A stretch of 64,000 nt of DNA, taken from NCBI RefSeq assembly GCF_014203545.1, contig NZ_JACHJG010000002.1, positions 310,001 through 374,000 of the forward strand, written 5' to 3'. The notes beneath the pieces were generated by a model. The model was not told the origin of the DNA. It searched no databases and saw nothing but the letters and a program-made list of their open reading frames with translations. Of this stretch, positions 62,275 through 64,000 are shown one piece after another (the first letter of the stretch is position 1; each line of letters starts with the position of its first letter). A program made the translations under genes and the position numbers. The DNA comes from Streptomyces netropsis. GTDB taxonomy: Bacteria; Actinomycetota; Actinomycetes; Streptomycetales; Streptomycetaceae.

Positions 62275-62865
62275 TCAGGGGGCCGGCGCCGCAGGCTCCG
62301 GGGTCAGCGGCCGGCCGCAGCGCAGATTCCAGCGCCCGGCGCGGCCGGTGAGTTCGGTCAGCGACAGCGGGGGCACGTCGAGCCGCCAGAAGAGCTGCGG
62401 GGGCAGCCCCAGCGCGTGCACGACCGCCGCGCGGACCACCGCGGGCTCCACGACGGCGAGCAGCCGGCCCTCGTCGTCGGTCCGCCCGTCCAGCCAGGAG
62501 CCGACCCGGCCGACGAGGTCCAGCAGGGACTCACCGCCGTGCGGCGCGGCGCCGGGGTCCGCCAACCATGCGGCCACCGCCTCGGGTTCGGCGGCGGACA
62601 GCTCGGCCAGCCCCCGCCCGCGCCAGTCGCCCACCTCGAGGTCCCGCAGCTCGGGCACGGGGGTGGGGGACAGGCCGAGCGCGGCGGCCGTCCCGTGGCA
62701 GCGCGGGGAGGGGGCGCAGAGGGCGGCCGACATCCGGGGCAGGCCGCCGGCGGCCGCGCGGGCCTGCCGGGCCCCGGTGTCGTCGAGCGGGGCCCCGTCG
62801 TCGAAACGGGCCTCGCGTAGTGCCGCACTCATCGCGGGTGAGAGCAGCGTCACACGTAGGGTCAT
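62275..62865 (-). CDS. Histidine phosphatase-fold protein lacking the RHG motif
   Basis: 196 aa of the phosphoglycerate-mutase-like superfamily, near cobalamin-regulated genes as CobC/CblZ-like proteins often are. LSPAMSAALREARFDDGAPL occupies the place where RHGET normally lies, so the catalytic His appears absent. Other family marks remain: LDDTGARQARAAAGGLP, ALCAPSPRCHGTAAALGL, LRDLEVGDWRGRGLAEL, PHGGESLLDLVGRVGSWL and VEPAVVRAAVVHALGLPP, where the second catalytic His is replaced too. It may be a binding protein. ATG at 62865 with GAGG close by. Divergent from the cbtBA unit. Confidence 0.7.
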   Translation of the reverse strand: MTLRVTLLSPAMSAALREARFDDGAPLDDTGARQARAAAGGLPRMSAALCAPSPRCHGTAAALGLSPTPVPELRDLEVGDWRGRGLAELSAAEPEAVAAWLADPGAAPHGGESLLDLVGRVGSWLDGRTDDEGRLLAVVEPAVVRAAVVHALGLPPQLFWRLDVPPLSLTELTGRAGRWNLRCGRPLTPEPAAPAP

Positions 62866-62979
62866 GGTCCTCAACTCTCCTCCGGGGCGGGCCCGGTCGG
62901 CCCCGGCCCCAGCAGACCACGAGGGGCGAGCGGGGCGCGCGCGGGGGTACGCAACCGCACGCCGTAGCGCCCCGGTCGC

Positions 62980-63002
62980 GTACACGGTACGGTCGCGTGT
63001 AC
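62980..63002. promoter_or_regulatory. Inverted repeat GTACACG-N9-CGTGTAC
   Basis: 7-bp perfect arms (62980-62986, 62996-63002) directly before the second B12 riboswitch and about 115 bp from the divergent histidine phosphatase start. It could be an operator adding transcriptional control (for example a metal-responsive regulator) to the riboswitch, or part of the promoter (TACGGT inside). Confidence 0.4.
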
Positions 63003-63005
63003 ATG

Positions 63006-63121
63006 ACGACGGTGTGACGGAAGTCCGGTGAGAACCCGGCACGGTCGCGCCACTGTGTACCCGGCGAACGCCCCCGATCCACACGGGGCGCTGGCAGGGA
63101 AGTCAGACCCGGCACCGTCGT
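63006..63121 (+). promoter_or_regulatory. Cobalamin riboswitch upstream of cbtBA
   Basis: Shorter, differently organised cobalamin element. P1 is a perfect 9-bp pairing ACGACGGTG (63006-63014) with CACCGTCGT (63113-63121). Inside are GGAAGTCCGGTGAGAACC, GGTCGCGCCACTGTG and GGGAAGTCAGACCCGGC, the pattern often seen ahead of cbtB genes in actinomycetes. About 45 nt before the cbtB start. Cobalamin should reduce cbtBA expression. Confidence 0.85.
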
Positions 63122-63166
63122 TGAAAGCACCACGATCGGGACGCGTGTTCCCCAGGAGGTTTTGCC

Positions 63167-63391
63167 ATGGCCCAGTCAGCCGCCCCCGCGACCGGTACCC
63201 CCGCCGTACCGGCGATCACCCCGATCTCCCTGAAGGAGATCGCCCCGTGGACGCTCTTCTTCGGGATCCTCGCGCTGATCCTGCTGTACTTCGTCGGCGC
63301 CGAGCAGGGCGCCACCGCGCTGATCTCCGGTGAGGGTGTGCACGAGTGGGTGCACGACGGCCGTCATCTGCTCGGCTTCCCCTGCCACTGA
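63167..63391 (+). CDS. cbtB: CbtB, small subunit of a cobalt transporter
   Basis: 74 aa. One membrane span (PWTLFFGILALILLYFVGAE) and a C-terminal metal motif with His residues and a last Cys: GVHEWVHDGRHLLGFPCH. This is the CbtB signature, HE-x2-HD-x2-H-x5-CH. ATG at 63167 with AGGAGG 6 nt upstream, behind a cobalamin riboswitch. It works with CbtA, encoded next, in uptake of Co(II) for cobalamin synthesis. Confidence 0.93.
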   Translation: MAQSAAPATGTPAVPAITPISLKEIAPWTLFFGILALILLYFVGAEQGATALISGEGVHEWVHDGRHLLGFPCH

Positions 63392-63412
63392 GAGACCAGG
63401 GGTCAAGAGCTC

Positions 63413-64000
63413 GTGAACTCCATTTCCGTACGGGCCCTGCTCGTACGCGGCATGCTCGCCGGTCTCGCATCCGGCGCGCTGGCGCTGCTCACGGCCTATC
63501 TGCTCGGGGAATCCCGGGTGGACGCGGCCATCGCCTTCGAAGAGGCGCACAGCCACGACCACGGCGGCGGTGAGGAGCTGGTCAGCCGCTCCCTGCAGTC
63601 GACGGCGGGTCTGGCCACCGGCATCCTCGTCTACGGGATCGCACTGGGCGGTATCGCCGCCCTGGTGTACTGCTACGCGCTGGGCCGCGTCGGCCGTTTC
63701 GGCCCGCGCGCGACGGCGGCACTGGTCTCGCTCGGCGCGTTCGTCGCGGTCTATCTGGTGCCGTTCCTGAAATATCCGGCGAACCCGCCCGCCGTGGGCG
63801 ACCCGGACACGCTGGACCAGCGCACCGCGCTGTTCTTCCTGATGATCGCGCTCAGCGTGCTGCTCGCCGTCGCCACGGTCATCCTGGGCAAGCGGCTGGC
63901 TCCCCGTCTGGGCAATTGGTACGCGAGCGTCGCGGCGGGCGCCGCTTTCCTGGTGGTGGTGGGGATCGCCTTCGCGTTCCTGCCCTCGGGCGAGAACGTG
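63413..64000 (+). CDS. cbtA: CbtA, cobalt transporter membrane subunit (3' end outside window)
   Basis: At least 196 residues seen from a GTG start 21 bp after cbtB. N-terminal span ALLVRGMLAGLASGALALLT, then the loop AFEEAHSHDHGGGEELVSRS with its cluster of histidines and acidic residues, probably a cobalt-binding site. Further spans follow: GLATGILVYGIALGGIAALV, ATAALVSLGAFVAVYLVPFL, and LFFLMIALSVLLAVATVIL. The motif FLKYPANPPAVGDPDTLDQR is the CbtA signature. The frame is open to the right edge. Co-transcribed with cbtB and under the same riboswitch. Confidence 0.93.
   Translation, partial: MNSISVRALLVRGMLAGLASGALALLTAYLLGESRVDAAIAFEEAHSHDHGGGEELVSRSLQSTAGLATGILVYGIALGGIAALVYCYALGRVGRFGPRATAALVSLGAFVAVYLVPFLKYPANPPAVGDPDTLDQRTALFFLMIALSVLLAVATVILGKRLAPRLGNWYASVAAGAAFLVVVGIAFAFLPSGENV

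Overview
The window is chromosomal DNA of a Streptomyces-type actinomycete. The evidence is very high GC, codon third positions that are almost all G or C, frequent GTG and TTG starts, and Streptomyces-specific families: a cslA-glxA pair, DUF5302, DUF6126, DUF6528, DUF6777 and an NsdA-like TPR regulator. No rRNA, tRNA, CRISPR array, insertion sequence or prophage is visible. Both window edges cut a gene: an amidase on the left and cbtA on the right.

1-13 kb holds housekeeping and accessory genes: a secreted cell-wall amidase, an APH-fold kinase divergent from an NsdA-like regulator, a PAS-SpoIIE phosphatase divergent from a HEAT-repeat protein, and small secreted or unknown proteins. A minus-strand run follows with a 66-aa protein, an ArsR regulator, a DUF6126 microprotein and a yeast-type cytosine deaminase, headed by a perfect 20-bp palindrome. 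13-19 kb is the hyphal-tip glycan locus: cslA synthase, glxA radical copper oxidase and a convergent GH6 glucanase, with a decayed nitronate monooxygenase between the last two. 19-21 kb carries a divergent end-joining pair, ligC and a LigD-type polymerase, both apparently leaderless.

21-30 kb has secreted or lipoproteins (SH3-like, CapA, DUF6528), a zinc-ribbon gene pair whose first member is only 28 aa, a TPR protein with a caspase-like front, and three small regulatory units (AraC with NmrA, a cupin behind an 18-aa leader ORF, TetR with DUF1348). 30-34 kb is a three-gene overlapping operon: dehydrogenase small subunit, GMC flavoprotein and a VioB-like ferritin-fold protein. 34-41 kb has a Ser/Thr kinase and a DUF6777 protein on one strand, divergent from a CHAT-domain protease followed by the remains of a caspase gene.

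41-55 kb is a compact nonribosomal peptide locus read right to left: MFS exporter, free-standing degenerate condensation protein, C-A-PCP, acyl-CoA dehydrogenase, A-PCP-A-PCP, and C-PCP-reductase-like SDR. There is no thioesterase, no MbtH protein and no dedicated regulator in view. The domain order cannot be read as a simple linear assembly line. It is the best candidate for an undescribed biosynthetic system here.

55-64 kb has an endonuclease/phosphatase-family protein, a glycosyltransferase and deacetylase pair, and two cobalamin-controlled units: metE behind one B12 riboswitch and cbtBA (cobalt uptake) behind a second of different architecture. Together these read as a cobalamin-sparing and cobalt-supply response.
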